Positions 23,428 through 35,779 of a stretch of 64,000 nucleotides of DNA are shown here, piece by piece (the stretch's first letter is position 1; every line of letters begins with the position of its first letter). A model generated the notes under the pieces. The model saw only the letters and a list, made by a program, of their open reading frames with translations. It ran no database searches and was not told the DNA's origin. A program made the position numbers and the translations under genes. This DNA comes from Cenococcum geophilum 1.58 (taxonomy: Eukaryota > Ascomycota > Dothideomycetes > Gloniales > Gloniaceae): positions 1 to 64,000 of the forward strand of contig KV748208.1 of NCBI GenBank assembly GCA_001692895.1, in the 5' to 3' direction.

Positions 23428-24053
23428 GTGAATCGCTAGTGTAGGGAGGATATTCCTATGCAAATATTTGACGGAAGGGATTGAGATGTGTCTGCGTATC
23501 TGAATACGCTTGTGCATCTACCTTGACGTCTCTGTATTGTGTCATTTTACCCAGAAACCTCAGATGAGATTGGCTAGAGGCGTATGGTTAGCGATCTTCT
23601 AGCTGAATTGACATTAAGGTTGGATACCAGGGCCTATGATAGATCATTCTTGCTAGCATGGCCTTTTGCAGTCCTGCTCCTTGAGCGTCCGAAAGATAAG
23701 AGCTGAGCCGAAATATCAACGCTATAAATCGAATTTGATATGTGCTACACTATTAATTTGTCCCCTTTGACCATGTTAAATTTTTTACAACCACAAAGCC
23801 TACTTTAGTTGCTCATACAAATTTTAGCCTTAACGCGTTGAAACGCCGGTAAAAACCGACATTCAAAATACTTGATCTTCTCTTTTTATTGAAGTTTAAC
23901 ATGAAAATCCAAAGACGGAATGCCAGTGAGAGCCTTACCTTTTTTCAGAAAGGAATTAGCGTAGTGATAGCTCTCGACGAAACTATTAATTAGGCAGATA
24001 TCATAGGCTTCTTTGGATGCCTCAACATGCACTACAAGAAGATTAGCAATAGC
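23428..24053. other. intergenic region between convergent genes
   Basis: No gene is seen; this is the shared 3' region of the transporter and the minus-strand GNAT gene. It is AT-rich toward the right end. Confidence 0.5.
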
Positions 24054-24856
24054 CTAAAAAAATTTCAAAAGATAATTAGAAGCTGCAAACTCCAAGCCTA
24101 CTATGAGGCTCGTATCATGCTGTGGAGCATTAGGAAACGCAGCTGCATAAGAAGGTAGATATGCAAAAACGCTCCGTATGCAAGACAAACTCACCATATG
24201 TCTAAAATTCCCCTCTCCTCCAAACCTTAACAGATCAAACTGCAGCAATTTGACAGTCTTAAAACCATGCCTTTCATACAGCGGTTGCCCCATTTCGGAT
24301 GCCTCCAGATACGCGTCTAGGCCCATCTCGTCTGCCCGCGCGGTCCCCCACGAAATTAGCATACTCCCAGCGCCACGTCGGTGGTGGTCAGGATGAGTCA
24401 CCAGCAGATCCAAGACTTCCTAATGTCAGCTTACTAGATTAAATGCAAAAGCAAAAGGTAGTGACTACGAAAATGAGGCCTGGTCCCCATCATCTCCCTC
24501 CGTGCATCACTCAAATCAGTGAAGAAGGCGTTCCAAGTTGGTACGTCAGACTCTGGCAGTGGTTCGGGCAGCTCCAGTTCCTTCTCCAGTTCCTGTGGGC
24601 TCCGCTCGCGATCGAAGACCTTCCACTTAGCGCATGCGACCATTTCGCCCGTCGCCGTGTCGCTGGCCTTGAGGTAGCGCGTGTGCTTGTCATTCCGCAA
24701 CGCCTCAAGTATTCCGTCCGAAATCCTGGCTTTGCTTTCCGGGGATAGCTCGCGGGTGTAGAAGATGCGGTTGATGGTGTTTTTGAAAGCCTCATGTCGG
24801 ATGCTCGCGTAGGTAGCCACGTCGGCTTCGGTCATGGGAGAGATTTGGAGAGACAT
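24054..24856 (-). CDS. GNAT-family N-acetyltransferase
   Basis: Exons 24469-24856, 24195-24415 and probably 24054-24119, giving 224 residues. The GNAT acetyl-CoA loop (motif A) is seen in LLVTHPDHHRRGAGSMLISW, where R/Q-x-x-G-x-G/A reads RRGAGS. It is followed by ADEMGLDAYLEASEMGQPLY and ERHGF, the usual fungal GNAT ending. The join RPHF-LLDLLVTHP required the acceptor at 24416. The last junction is less certain: a GTGAGT donor and CACAG acceptor enclose 75 bp with no stop, so retention would only lengthen the protein. The substrate is unknown. Confidence 0.8.
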
Positions 24857-25681
24857 GTTTGCAGTGGCAAAATTGAGAAAAGATGATTACGGTCTTACAT
24901 CTTTAACGGGGGTAGACGAGCTTTAGCACGGTCATTGGAGCGGTGATGACTCACGGGACGGAATGTTGCCTGGAAGAGCGTAAGTTATGATTAGCATATT
25001 CACGGTCCAATATGAGATGCACTGGATTTTAGCAAACTTGGAGATTGGCGTATTGATATTCAGTTCTAGATGATTTGTAGCGGAGATTTCAGAAGAAGTA
25101 GTGAATATGTAGATCTGAAAAGGAATCACATGACTACGCACAGACTGCCATTTGTCCTCTGGTGTGCGCTAGAATTGCAGTGCATTTTGATAAGGCAATT
25201 GGGGTTGCAGGTGGCGGTCCCACAATTGGGAGCTGTGTTACGGAGGACCGCGCGAAAATAGATTTCCCCTTCCTTCTTGGGATGCGGTTTCCCCCCAGTA
25301 AGGTCGGCTATAAGGTCGCCGCCCTCAGGGGCCTTCGGCGGGCCCTTTGGGCAGAGACCGCCTAAAATTTCGTTGCTTATGCGATGGAGCCCCCGTAATT
25401 CTGGGGCCTTATGGGGAGTAACCACTAGTCCCAAAAAGGAAGTGGAAATCTAGAATTTGTTTGCCCCCGGGGGGGGGGGGGGGGGTGTGAGTTGAATAAT
25501 ATAACGGAATGGAGAGTGAAGAGGTTTGATGTACTTAAATATACCTAGTTGAGTAGAGATAACTGATCCTAACGTCTATCTACTAGGTGTCTAATTAGGT
25601 ATATCGTAGTCCTCCACACATTTTTAAGTTACAGAAGTTCAGATCAGCTAGATATGAGCAGCCATATTGACACTCCAAGCC
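24857..25681. other. intergenic region containing an inverted-repeat element and a G17 tract
   Basis: No gene is seen. It holds the palindromic element listed at 25261-25450 and, at 25464-25485, five C followed by 17 G, a tract prone to slippage or assembly error. Confidence 0.5.
25261..25450. mobile_element. MITE-like palindromic element, 190 bp
   Basis: Imperfect inverted arms of about 50 bp: the left end GATTTCCCCTTCCTTCTTGG pairs with the complement of the right end CCAAAAAGGAAGTGGAAATC. The arms are flanked by TA on both sides (25259-25260, 25451-25452). The centre is GC-rich and has no coding capacity. Probably a non-autonomous Tc1/mariner-type element. Confidence 0.65.
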
Positions 25682-27605
25682 CTAACTCTTACTGTACGGC
25701 CTCCAGTTATCGTACGCGCCTGCGCAAGCCTCATGCTCGAATTCCAAATCTGGTTGGAACTCCCAGTAGAGCCTTAGAAGCAAGGTCAGTCGTGCGAGCT
25801 CCTTATAATACAGTCAGTTGCGAAATATCGTGAACTCGGGCCGGAGTAAGCCCGCGCATTCCCTAACACCATCAAAACATTATACCCCTATAGCCCCACT
25901 AATATAGCTCTATATTTTACAATTAGAGGCCTATTTTATAGCTCTATTCGAGGGCTATATAATGGGCCTTTATTTATAACATATGGAGCGATATTAGTAG
26001 GGCTGTGGGGGTGCCTTGTAATGGTAGCAAAACTTGACGTGAGGCTCTGCGCTAACTAATCCGACCCCTCTACCCCTAGAAATAAGCACCCCCAATAACT
26101 CCACTAAAACAGCCCTAAATCACACAATTAGGGGCTTATCTGATAGCCCTAGCACAGAGCTATAAAATAGGCCTCTATTCGTAAAATATAGAGCCATATT
26201 AGTGGGGCTATAAGGGGTGTATTGTTTTGATGGTGTTGGGGAATGCACGGGCTTACGCATCTCCCCCCTATTAAAACGATACACTCTATAACTTTACTAA
26301 TATGGCTCCAATTTATATAAATAGTAGCTGATTTTATAGCTTTATTCTAGAGCTATAAAATAAAAATTTATTTTTAAAATATAAAGCTATATTGATGGAG
26401 TTGCAGGGAGTGTCTTACTAGAGCTGTGGAAACTTGAATTGAGGCTCTGCGCTGACTAATTTTAGCTACCCCGCTCCAAAAACCAGTACCTCATAATACC
26501 CCCTATACCCCTACCAATATAGCTCTAATTTATATAAATAGATTCTAGTTTTATAGCTCTAATAAAGGGCTATAAAATAAGGCCTTATTTATAAAATATA
26601 AAGGCATATTAGTAGAGTTATAAGGGGTGCATTGTTTTGATGGGGTGGGAGACGCGGCCCTAAGCGAGTTCACGATATTTCGCAACTGACTGTAAGGGAA
26701 ACTTACGTCTCAGGATCGCTAGCCATGCGAAACGTGTACTCCGCTGCTTCATCCTCAACAAGGACCTTCGGTACACCATTCGCTGCCGCTGCTTCTACCA
26801 TGAGCTGGATCTCACAGCTCCGCTCCATTAACGTATATAGATATGCCGCTTCGTCGACGGTATTTCCAACAGTCTACCACGCGCCAACGTATTAGCAAAT
26901 CCAATAACGCATAGTATTAGCATGTTCCAAAACACAGCTTACCAAAAGACCGTGATTCCTCAGAATCAATCCTTTCCCCTTTGAACCTAGGGACGCCGCC
27001 AACCTCAACCCCTCTTCCTCACTAAATACGATCCCTCCGAACTCGTGATATACAGCTTGTGCCTCCCCATAGAAATAGCATACGTCCTGATTCAGCATCT
27101 CCAGCGGTCTTGCAAACGCGCTCCACGCCTTACCCGCCTTCCCATGCATGTGGCACGCCGCATGCACGTCAGGCCGCGCCTTGTGTATAGCACTATGTAT
27201 CAAGAACCCCGCTCCATTGGCTGGCCGCGAGGTATTACCACCGATCGCACGCCCATTGTAGTCTACGAGAATCATGTCGGCGGCCGTGAGAGTGGCAAAG
27301 TGCTTTCCGAGAGGGTTCGTCCAGAACGTATGTGAGTTTTCCGGGTCGCGGACGGAGATGTGCCCCGACATGCCTTCGGTGAATCCTTTGCGGGCGAAGA
27401 CGTGGAAGGCACCGGCCATGTGGGAGAGCGTGAAGGCGCGTTGTTTGTCAAACGAGGAGAAGATAGGGATGCCGGGAAGGCAGGTACCCTGAGAGATAGC
27501 CTGAAGAGGCGTCAATTCTTTGGAGGGCTCATTTGGCGTTCCGGATGATAAGTTTCTGGGCTGGATGGATGGGATGGGGTTGGAGGGAATGGCGGACGGA
27601 GCCAT
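25682..27605 (-). CDS. class II aldolase/adducin-domain protein, intron carries a transposon
   Basis: Three exons: 26943-27605, 26707-26873 and 25682-25772, giving 306 residues. It has the class II aldolase/adducin fold, with FTEGMSGHISVRDPE (substrate-loop GNxS-like region), HSAIHKARPDVHAACHMHG (His metal ligands HMHG) and GKGLILRNHGLLTVGNTVDE (third His ligand). The C-terminal exon encodes LYWEFQPDLEFEHEACAGAY, typical of fungal members. Relatives are metal-dependent aldolases or decarboxylase-like proteins of unknown substrate in fungi. Intron 2 (25773-26706, 934 bp) contains an 882-bp inverted-repeat element; removing it and one TA leaves a normal 50-bp intron with a CTGAC branch site. 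The reading frame is intact, so the gene may still work if the long intron is spliced. Confidence 0.88.
25811..26692. mobile_element. 882-bp non-autonomous DNA element inside an intron
   Basis: Terminal inverted repeats of 28 bp beginning CAGTCAGTTGCGAAATATCG, identical on both ends and flanked by TA (25809-25810 and 26693-26694). The interior is built of about four palindromic AT-rich modules of ~150 bp (near 25865, 26075, 26265 and 26490). Each has CCCCTATAGCCCCACTAATA-like arms. Two GC-richer spacers share GAGGCTCTGCGCT. No transposase is encoded. The identical TIRs suggest a recent insertion. Confidence 0.88.
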
Positions 27606-28555
27606 TGGGGTTGTCCGTGGTTGCTAGAATTTGTAGGATGTAACGTTTAATAGAAAGCTGTGAATCAAATCTGTGTGAGGGTATAAATTCTTAAGGTTTA
27701 TTGTATGAGCTGACGCTGTTAGTCTGAAAAGCAATCCTCAGGTCGCAATTCTAAGTGCAAAGACTAGACCGCGCCCTTCCAATAACAATGCTCCGAGGCG
27801 TGAAAGAGGAAAGCCAGTCCAAACTGAGACGATCTTTGACGCATGTCAATAAGTTACGTTGGGGGTGGGAATGGCTATGCATAAGTGGGGTAGAAGGGCG
27901 TGTGCAAGGTTCTCGCGCAACACGCGGTTGATCTTCAATATAAGCATTAGGGATGTTTAACATCTCTAAGCATATACTACAAAATTATTGGGTGTGTATT
28001 ACGAAAAGGCACGATCATAAAATTAGTTCCACACTTAAGATTGGGAAGATATTGAGTGACGGGAAACATATTGAGTTTATTGGATAACCCCTCTTCGTTC
28101 TCTCCCAAAACCTCCGAAGAACTCACTATATCTATCGTAAAAATAATATACATTATCCTCTATATTTGCAAAATTACTATAGTTCCAAGCATTCGTTGAA
28201 GGGGCAGAGGAGATGAAGAACCGCAGGGCAGTCTGAGGAGATCGTAAAACCGGAGAGTTCTGTGAGAGCATTGAGTAAACGCTCACGCATCTTTAAATTC
28301 AGCAAATCCATATACACTCTACGTTGCCAAGGCACCAACAGCCCAAATAAATCTAGTTTTCTTGCCGAGGAATTAATAGAATGTCACAGGGAGGGCGGCA
28401 CCGGCCACACCTTGTTACGGACCTAGCGCACCGAGTTGCGCCTTGAGTGAAGTTGAATCTGCTTCGTTAGGGCATTAAACTTAAGGGGGCGGGGCTTGCC
28501 GTATGAAATGGGGTCCTTAATAGCGTCATTATAGAAACTAGTTCTCCAGAGCAGC
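27606..28555. other. intergenic region before the retrotransposon block
   Basis: Contains the aldolase-gene promoter side. No gene is supported; two 70-codon minus-strand frames (27751-27963, 28077-28286) show no motif. The last ~170 bp are GC-richer and may be remnant repeat sequence. Confidence 0.45.
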
Positions 28556-28794
28556 TGTCGACCGTTGAGGTCACTCTCAGGTACTACCTTATGACTCACC
28601 ACCTTGTTCTCGTATGTCTTACTACTGTCTCGGTCAACGACTTGGTTAACGACTCGGTTAACGACACGGTCTACGACTCGGTCTACGATACGGTTAGCGA
28701 AGTAGTCTACTACCTATTTTCCTTATGTATTTATAGAGGCTCTAGAGCTACATTCAATAGATAGAGTTCTTCTTAGTGACTTGTCCGTCCGACA
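28556..28794 (+). repeat. 5' LTR of outer copia element
   Basis: Begins TGTCGACC and ends CCGACA. It carries about six tandem copies of a 12-bp unit near CGGTTAACGACT (28630-28700). The 3' LTR start reads TATCAACC, i.e. G-to-A changes relative to this copy. Confidence 0.92.
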
Positions 28795-29864
28795 GTTATA
28801 AGCCCGGGCCATCTACTGCATTATCTTTAATTTAAAACCCTGATTACCCTATTATTAACTAAACAGTAGAGGCCTTAATATGTCCTTTTAGCAATCCAAA
28901 ACCCTTATTATGATATATACTATGATCCTAGCAGGCCTAAATAATTGGGACTAATAGATTGGTGTTATTAAGTATAGAGCTAATGGTAAGAATATATAGG
29001 AGTACATCAATCCGGATATTAAGAAAGATAATCTACCTAGATATAGAGTACCGTTAGAGCCATTACTATTAGTTATTAATCCTTAAAAGATTACGTTCTT
29101 AGCCCTTAATAAAGGCAAAAAGGAGGAGCTTTAAGCTTTACAAAAATAGTATAATCGTATTTACAAGCAATATAAGAAAGAGGAAGCAGCCCTTAAGTCT
29201 CTACGTACCTATATTATTAGCACTATATCCTATAACTACATCGACTACACCTTTAAAGGAAATACCGTCTACGATGTCCTTGTGTTACTTAAGGAGGCAG
29301 TCGCTCTAATTAATAACGCTTAGAAGGTTAATCTAGCCACCCAATATTTAAAAATAAAGAAAGCCCTAAAGAGTTAGAATGTTAAGAAGTGGCTCCATAA
29401 GTAGGAGAAGGTGTATAACAATTATAAGAAGGTTAAACTACCTAAGGTAGATAGCGATTAACTAGTTAAGGACTTTGTGTATGCCGTTAAATCTACCTTA
29501 TTAGTATAGTTAAAATACTAGAAAAACAAATTATAGAACCTTAAGAGAAAGAAGGAAAAACTACTTACCCTTTAATTTATTATCAAGGTCTACTAAAATT
29601 ATCGTTAATTAGATTTAGCTTAGAAGGTAAGAAGCTAGCACAGCTCCTACGCAGCTAGCTTTAAAGGAGAGCTAATTAATAAGCCTAAATTAAAAGATAA
29701 ATTAGAAACTAAACCGGAAGCTAAATCTTTAAGAAAAATAGATAAGAAGGAATGGATAAAACCGTACCTATGCGGATTGCTATACCTATAAAGGAAATGC
29801 TTCTACCTTATTAAGTTAATTTAACCATCAGGTTAGAAACCAAATGATTTAAAAATATAGTTAG

Positions 29865-30028
29865 TGTCGGGAATGGGGCAAGCGGTCGTCACGTGTTATT
29901 ACGTGTCGCCGCGACACTACCGTAGCGAGGAACTTAAGGTCCTCGCCTTTCCCCTTTTACAAGAACAATAATAATTATCATACTATCTACGAACCGTAGC
30001 TATATGATATCCCCTTATGAGTCCAACA
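29865..30028 (+). repeat. 5' LTR of nested copia element
   Basis: 164 bp, TG...CA ends. It differs from the 3' LTR by a handful of transitions, so both insertion and mutation are fairly recent on the element's time scale. Confidence 0.92.
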
Positions 30029-30135
30029 CTGATTAGTGGTTAACTTCACTATTATACCACAGAACAGCTAGGTTTTCACTAAGAAGAGACGAGCCACTAT
30101 ACCAGTGCTACTCGTGCTAAGGGAAGCTGTCTTTT

Positions 30136-30304
30136 AAGGTCAGAACTGGTCCTAAACCTTAAATAGAACTCTTCTATAAATCTAAGGATCTAAAGGCCAG
30201 AACTGGTCCTAAGCCTTCCCTAGATTATAGATTCTTGCGTTTATTACGTAGAATAACACACTTTATAAGTCTTCGCAATTTAAGGCCAGAACTGGTCCTA
30301 AGCC
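30136..30304 (+). repeat. three direct copies of a 23-bp motif in the nested copia leader
   Basis: AAGGCCAGAACTGGTCCTAA followed by RCC occurs at 30136-30158 (two changes), 30193-30215 and 30282-30304, between the 5' LTR and gag. The core CCAGAACTGG is itself palindromic. Its role is unknown. Confidence 0.85.
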
Positions 30305-33300
30305 CTATAATCATAAATATATGTCACAAACGCGTACCAAATAACAATCCCTATACTACTAATATTCCCTTCCTCCAAAGATATAACTATAGCCACTCCG
30401 AACAACTAGAGAGACTCCTTACTACTAGGGGTAGCTATATACGCGAAACTTATTAATAAAGATTAGGACGCATTTACCTTTAATGTAATAACCTATACCG
30501 CAAAATAAGTTAACGGCTTTTTCCTATACTATATTCTATTCTACTGAGATAGCCACTACGCCGATTTACAGTTATGGGAATACTTTAGGGAGGATTTTAT
30601 AGGATGGACCGCCGACACCTAGGCACTTAGTAATATTAATATTATTTAGGATTTTTAAGACTCCCTCTAAAGGAATAGGGTATATATTGCTAAGGATAGT
30701 AACCTAATTGCTAGTAATATTTACGCCGTTCTTACTAGTATAGAAGAACTAGTATAAATAGAAGCTAAGATTATATATTAACTACGGAAACCTAAAACTA
30801 ACCTATATTCTTTAGAAGGCAACTTTAATTTAGAACGAAACCCCTAGAACGCTACTCTCCCACCTAAAGGTGCTCTACTACCTAGAGGTACTCTTCCTCT
30901 ACCTCCACCACCTCTAACTCCTCTATCCTAGCCAACCGATAAGCCTCTATCTTAAGAAGTCACAAATCTAATAAAGGTATATTTGGACAAAGAGAAGAAG
31001 TTTAGAGGAGAATTATACAACATACTCAGAGCAAAACTATAGGTCTTTTATAACTGCTATAACAAGGTTAGAATTTAACGCCACCAGTTCCATTATACTT
31101 TCTCTATTATATTAAAGGGACGGGCGGCAACGTTCTATTACGATTATATTATAGGTAAAAACTATAGCTTTAATATAATGCTTTAGCTTACTAGAGCCTA
31201 CTTCAAAACTAATAAGAACCGCTAACTCTATATATCTAAATAGCGGGAGACTATATTCTAGAGAGTTATTGCTTCTAACCTAATAACAACTTACCTAGAG
31301 TGCCTTTAACTACTCTTTAATAAACTCTAGAAAATCTAATATAGTTTTACTAAAACCTACTAAAATAAGAACAGTCTAAGGGACTAGGTTATCTTAGCAT
31401 GCCATAGCGTTCCTAAGTATAACTTGGCGCTATACAAACCTATAAATACATTTAAAGGAGTATATGCTAAACTACGCTCTGCCGTAGGCACTATAATACA
31501 AATATAAGAACCCTAATAATTCTATACTAAAAACCCTATTTAAACCGGGATTCTAGACCAATATAATTATAACTAGACTAATTAAACATATAGCGGCTAG
31601 AGTAGGGGATATGGCAGAGGGTACGATTAATATCAACTATAAAGCAATTGTGGAGGTCCTTATAGAGGTTCATTTTGGAACAACCATTAGAAGAAGTGCT
31701 ATATTTATAAGAAGCCAAATTGCTAGTTAAATAGACACTCTCTTAATAAGCAAAAGGAGGTATATAATAAGTTCCGACAGAGTGCGAGAAACGTTAAAAA
31801 TTATAAGGTTACTACGGCCTACTTCTAAAGCTTTCTAGTCTAATATAAAGGCATAGAAGACCTTAAGGATAAGGTTAATAAGGCCGAATAGCTCCTTATA
31901 GATATGGACATTAAGGACTACTCTCCCGACTAATACTTCACTAAGTATAGTAAGGTAAATGGTATATAAACCGTCGCTATCCTTAATAACTAATCTATAT
32001 TCCATTCTGTTATAAAGTTAGATATCTTTAATAAGCCAAAAAAAAGTTCCGTGTTCTCCTTTAATGATAAATACTTAGTAAACGTCTTCTATAGTATTAT
32101 GCCAGATACTAGAGCCGCGGGAGTATCTATAGCAAAAGAACCTTAAGTTCGAGCTCTTTAGCAGCTTAATAGCTCTGTTCAAATCAACTAATTAACGGCA
32201 GGCTAACATATAATTCGCTTTGGTAAGGGTACTGCAATCTCTCTTAGCACAATTAAGGTCCAAACCCCGTTAGGATGTATTACTTTCCACATTATCCCCA
32301 CGAACACCCTATTTCTATTCTGCATCTAAGATATAGATAGATTAGGCGTTAAGCTTAACAACCTTAAGAATATGCTTATTTAGGGAGATAATTAGGTACC
32401 CATTATACGCAAGTAGGGTTACCCTTAGTTGCTCCTTTAACAGCCAGAAAGGAGCGTTGCTTAAAGTCACTTAACCAAGCCAGAGCTATGTTAACTATAC
32501 CGTCGTTTTAGCCACCTATCCGTTTACTAACTGCTTAGGGTTCTTTAGCAAGTAGGTTATAAAGTTAAGGTTAAGACGATTAAGTATCTTATAAAGTACT
32601 GCTATCACTACCAAATAAACCAGAAGTCCCCTAGCCGATTTAAGTTCACCCTTAAAAATAACTACAACTTTAACTTCTATATTATTATTAATATTATATA
32701 CCTTAGCGGCAAGCCAGTACTTTAAGTTATTAACTTCTTAACCTCCTTTTAAGCCGCACGCTTCCTAAAGAATATATTAGCTAGGAACGCATAGGATACT
32801 CTCTAATTATGCTAGATTAATGTCTACCTAGGACCCCCGGATTAAGTTATTTATAACGCAGGAAGGAACTTCTCTTCTATAGAGTTTTGGTAACAAGTAA
32901 AAGTAATAGTAATTAAGGTTAAGGAAGTCCCTATTAAGGCATATAATAGCGTTAGAAAAGTAGAATAATATTATATACTACTACGCCAAGCGTATAAGAT
33001 TATTTCTTTAGAACTAGAGGACGCTAGTAAAGAGCTTATCTTATAGATGGCTGTTAAGGCTGTTAATAACTCCGCTAGTCCAGATAGGCTTATACCCACG
33101 TTACTAGTCTTTAGCGCCTACCCTCAAATAACTAACAATTCTCCACTATCTCCCTCCATTATATAATAAGCCGAGGCTATTCGCAAAGTAACGAAAGAGG
33201 TACAACGTCTCTATACTACGCGCTAGGTTAATAATGCACTAGGAATAAGAAATAGCCCAAACACCTTAACTACGCTTAATCTGCTACTCCAATCTAAAGT

Positions 33301-35615
33301 ACGGGTATGGCGTAAAAAGGGAGAATAGTTAGGCCCATATAAACTCATTGCAATTAATGGTTAAACTTACACTCTTTAGATGCCCTATAGACCTACTTAA
33401 TTCCGTTCAACCGTTATTAGGCCCTATTATAAAGATAATAGTTCCAAGCCTTTGCAGGATGCCCCAGAAGATGCCCTAGAAGATGCCCTAGAGGAGAACC
33501 ACAATCAACGTGCCCTAGAAGGCGACTGTAATCCTAATACAATTATAGTAGACGTACCGCAACCATAACGCGGTAGAGGTCGCCCGAAGGAATTACAAAA
33601 TCACTAACATCTTATTAATTTTAAAGAGCAATTTATTACTGCTATAGAGAGTAAAGTCGAGTTATTAATGGCCTTTATAACAGCCAAAGAGAAGGCTAAC
33701 TTTAAGCTCACAAAATAGCTCTAAAAGAAAGGTCGTATTATAACCCCAGGAGCTCCTTTCTAAGCATCCAATAAGCAGGAGATCGACGGTCTTATTATAA
33801 GAGGAGTCTTTAAATTTAAGAAATATAACCCTACTAAGTTCAATAGAGTTCATATCTTTAAGTCAAGAATGGTCAACAAGATCAAGGGCAAAGCTACTAA
33901 CACCCCATTTAAGAAATTAAGGCTTATCATCTAAGGTTACAATAATAATAGCAAAGAGATAATTCTTACATAATCTCCCATAATTTAACGAGCTAGTCAG
34001 TAAGTTATTGTTACATTAGCTCCCTCCTTAATAAAGAATAGAATGGCAGTTTATTTGCGAGATATTACTTAAGCCTATACCTAATTAGAGACGTACCTTT
34101 AGCGCTTAATATTAGCATACCTTCCGGAGTAAATTCGCTACCAGTATCCTAAAGATATAATTATGGTTGTGCTTAAGCTATTATACGGAATCGCAGAGGC
34201 AGGAACTTATTAGTAGGCTACTTACAGCAAAGACCACAAAAGAGAAGCTTTTAATAACTACTTCTATATTTAATCCCTGCTTCCTTATTACGACTACAGG
34301 AACTCTATTGGGAATCGTTGGCATGCAAAACTAACGATTATAATTATCTTAGGAGACGACCAATTCTTAGCTCTTAAAAAGATAAGCTAGTAAAGGCAAA
34401 TCTTATGGCAAAGCCAAAGGAAAGACTTATTTAATAACACCATTGCTCTTTAATAGATATATCCCTTTCTATAAATAAGGATTATTACTTTACGCTAGAA
34501 GGGTTAAGGCAAGAAAATTAACGTTGTTAACATTAATTTCTAAAACAAGGATATATATAAATTAACGCGCTTATAGGGCTTATATTACTTCTATCTATCA
34601 ACCTAAGCCTTCCTTTAATCTCTCTATTGCCGCCTAACATAGAAACCAACTAAGGATAATATTCTTACTCTAAATAAGCGGCCTTTCCTAGCAGATAAAT
34701 TATCTCGACCAAGGGCTACTCTATATGCCTATTAATCTCCCCACCGCCAAGATCTTTATATTTATTAATAGATCGTTCGCTAATAACAAAGATTTTAGCT
34801 TCTAGTTAGGATATAAGATTATTATCGCAAACAAATCTACTAGAGAGAATAACTTCACGATCTACAGTAACCTTATCTATTAGAGCTTAACTAAGAGTAA
34901 ACGTATTACTTAAAGCGTTCTAGCGTCAGAGATATACGGAATGGTTAGCGGAGTTAATATAGCAATTGCAATTGGAACTACCCTTAAGATAATTACGGAT
35001 TAACTTAAAATTCCCGCTATTTCTATAATCGTGTGCACTAACTTATACTCCCTCTATAAGTATTTAGTTAAGCTTAGCACCATAAAGGAGAAGCGCCTTA
35101 TAATCGATATTATAGCACTTCGGTAATCCTATAAGCGTTAAAAACTCTTTAAGATTTAATAGATTAATAGCTAAGATAACCCCAGTAGATGTAATAATAA
35201 AGGTAAACCTAAATAAGGCACTAGAGACATTTGTTAATATAAATACTCTATATATACGAGTTGAAGGTTAGGTTAAAAGGGAAATTTAGAGAAATTAAGA
35301 TCTTATAGAACTTCAACCGCCGGTTAAAGTTATCTAATTAGTCAGATTCTTGCTAAGAGCGCCGCGCCTAATTAATTCGGGTAGCGGTATGGAGTTCTGC
35401 CGACGCCATTCGTTAATCTAGCCAATTAGGATTTTCCATACCCGGCATGGAAAATCGCCATTAGCTCGCTTACCACTAGCGCCTTAGTGGCCCCTTTGTA
35501 TTTGCGTTAACCCTAATATCCTCCCTCCCCTTTTTCTTCTCCTTAGCTTTATATCCTTATACAGTGGCAATCTATAAGTGTATATAGATGGCAACCACAA
35601 AAGAAGAGTTGCTAG

Positions 35616-35779
35616 TGTCAGGAATGGGGCAAGCGGTCGTCACGTGTCATTACGTGTTGCCGCGACACTACCGTAGCAAGGAACTTAAGGTCCTCGCCCT
35701 TCCCCTTTTATAAGAACAATAACAATCATCATACTATCTACGAACCGTAGCTACGTAATATCCCCTTATAAGTCCAACA
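35616..35779 (+). repeat. 3' LTR of nested copia element
   Basis: 164 bp, pairs with 29865-30028 and is followed by the GTTAG target duplication at 35780-35784. Confidence 0.92.

Larger units (their letters stand above)
29865..35779 (+). mobile_element. Ty1/copia LTR retrotransposon (nested), 5915 bp, RIP-mutated
   Basis: 164-bp LTRs at 29865-30028 and 35616-35779 (TGTCRGGAATGGGG ... AGTCCAACA), with target duplication GTTAG on both sides, inserted just past the gag zinc knuckle of the outer copia. Degraded coding regions in copia order on the plus strand: gag (30450-31900) with a zinc-knuckle remnant (KKCYIYKKPNC, 31690-31722), protease (~32200-32350), integrase (~32480-33400, with MAVKAVNNSASPDRLIPTLL), RVT_2 reverse transcriptase (33780-34600, VFKFKKYNPTKFNRVHIFKS, LLYGIAEAGT) and RNase H (34740-35150). 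Its leader contains three copies of a 23-bp motif. Stops are too frequent for activity. Confidence 0.93.

Noticed and set aside
25464-25485. C5G17 tract
   Set aside because: Most likely a homopolymer slippage or assembly artefact rather than a functional element.
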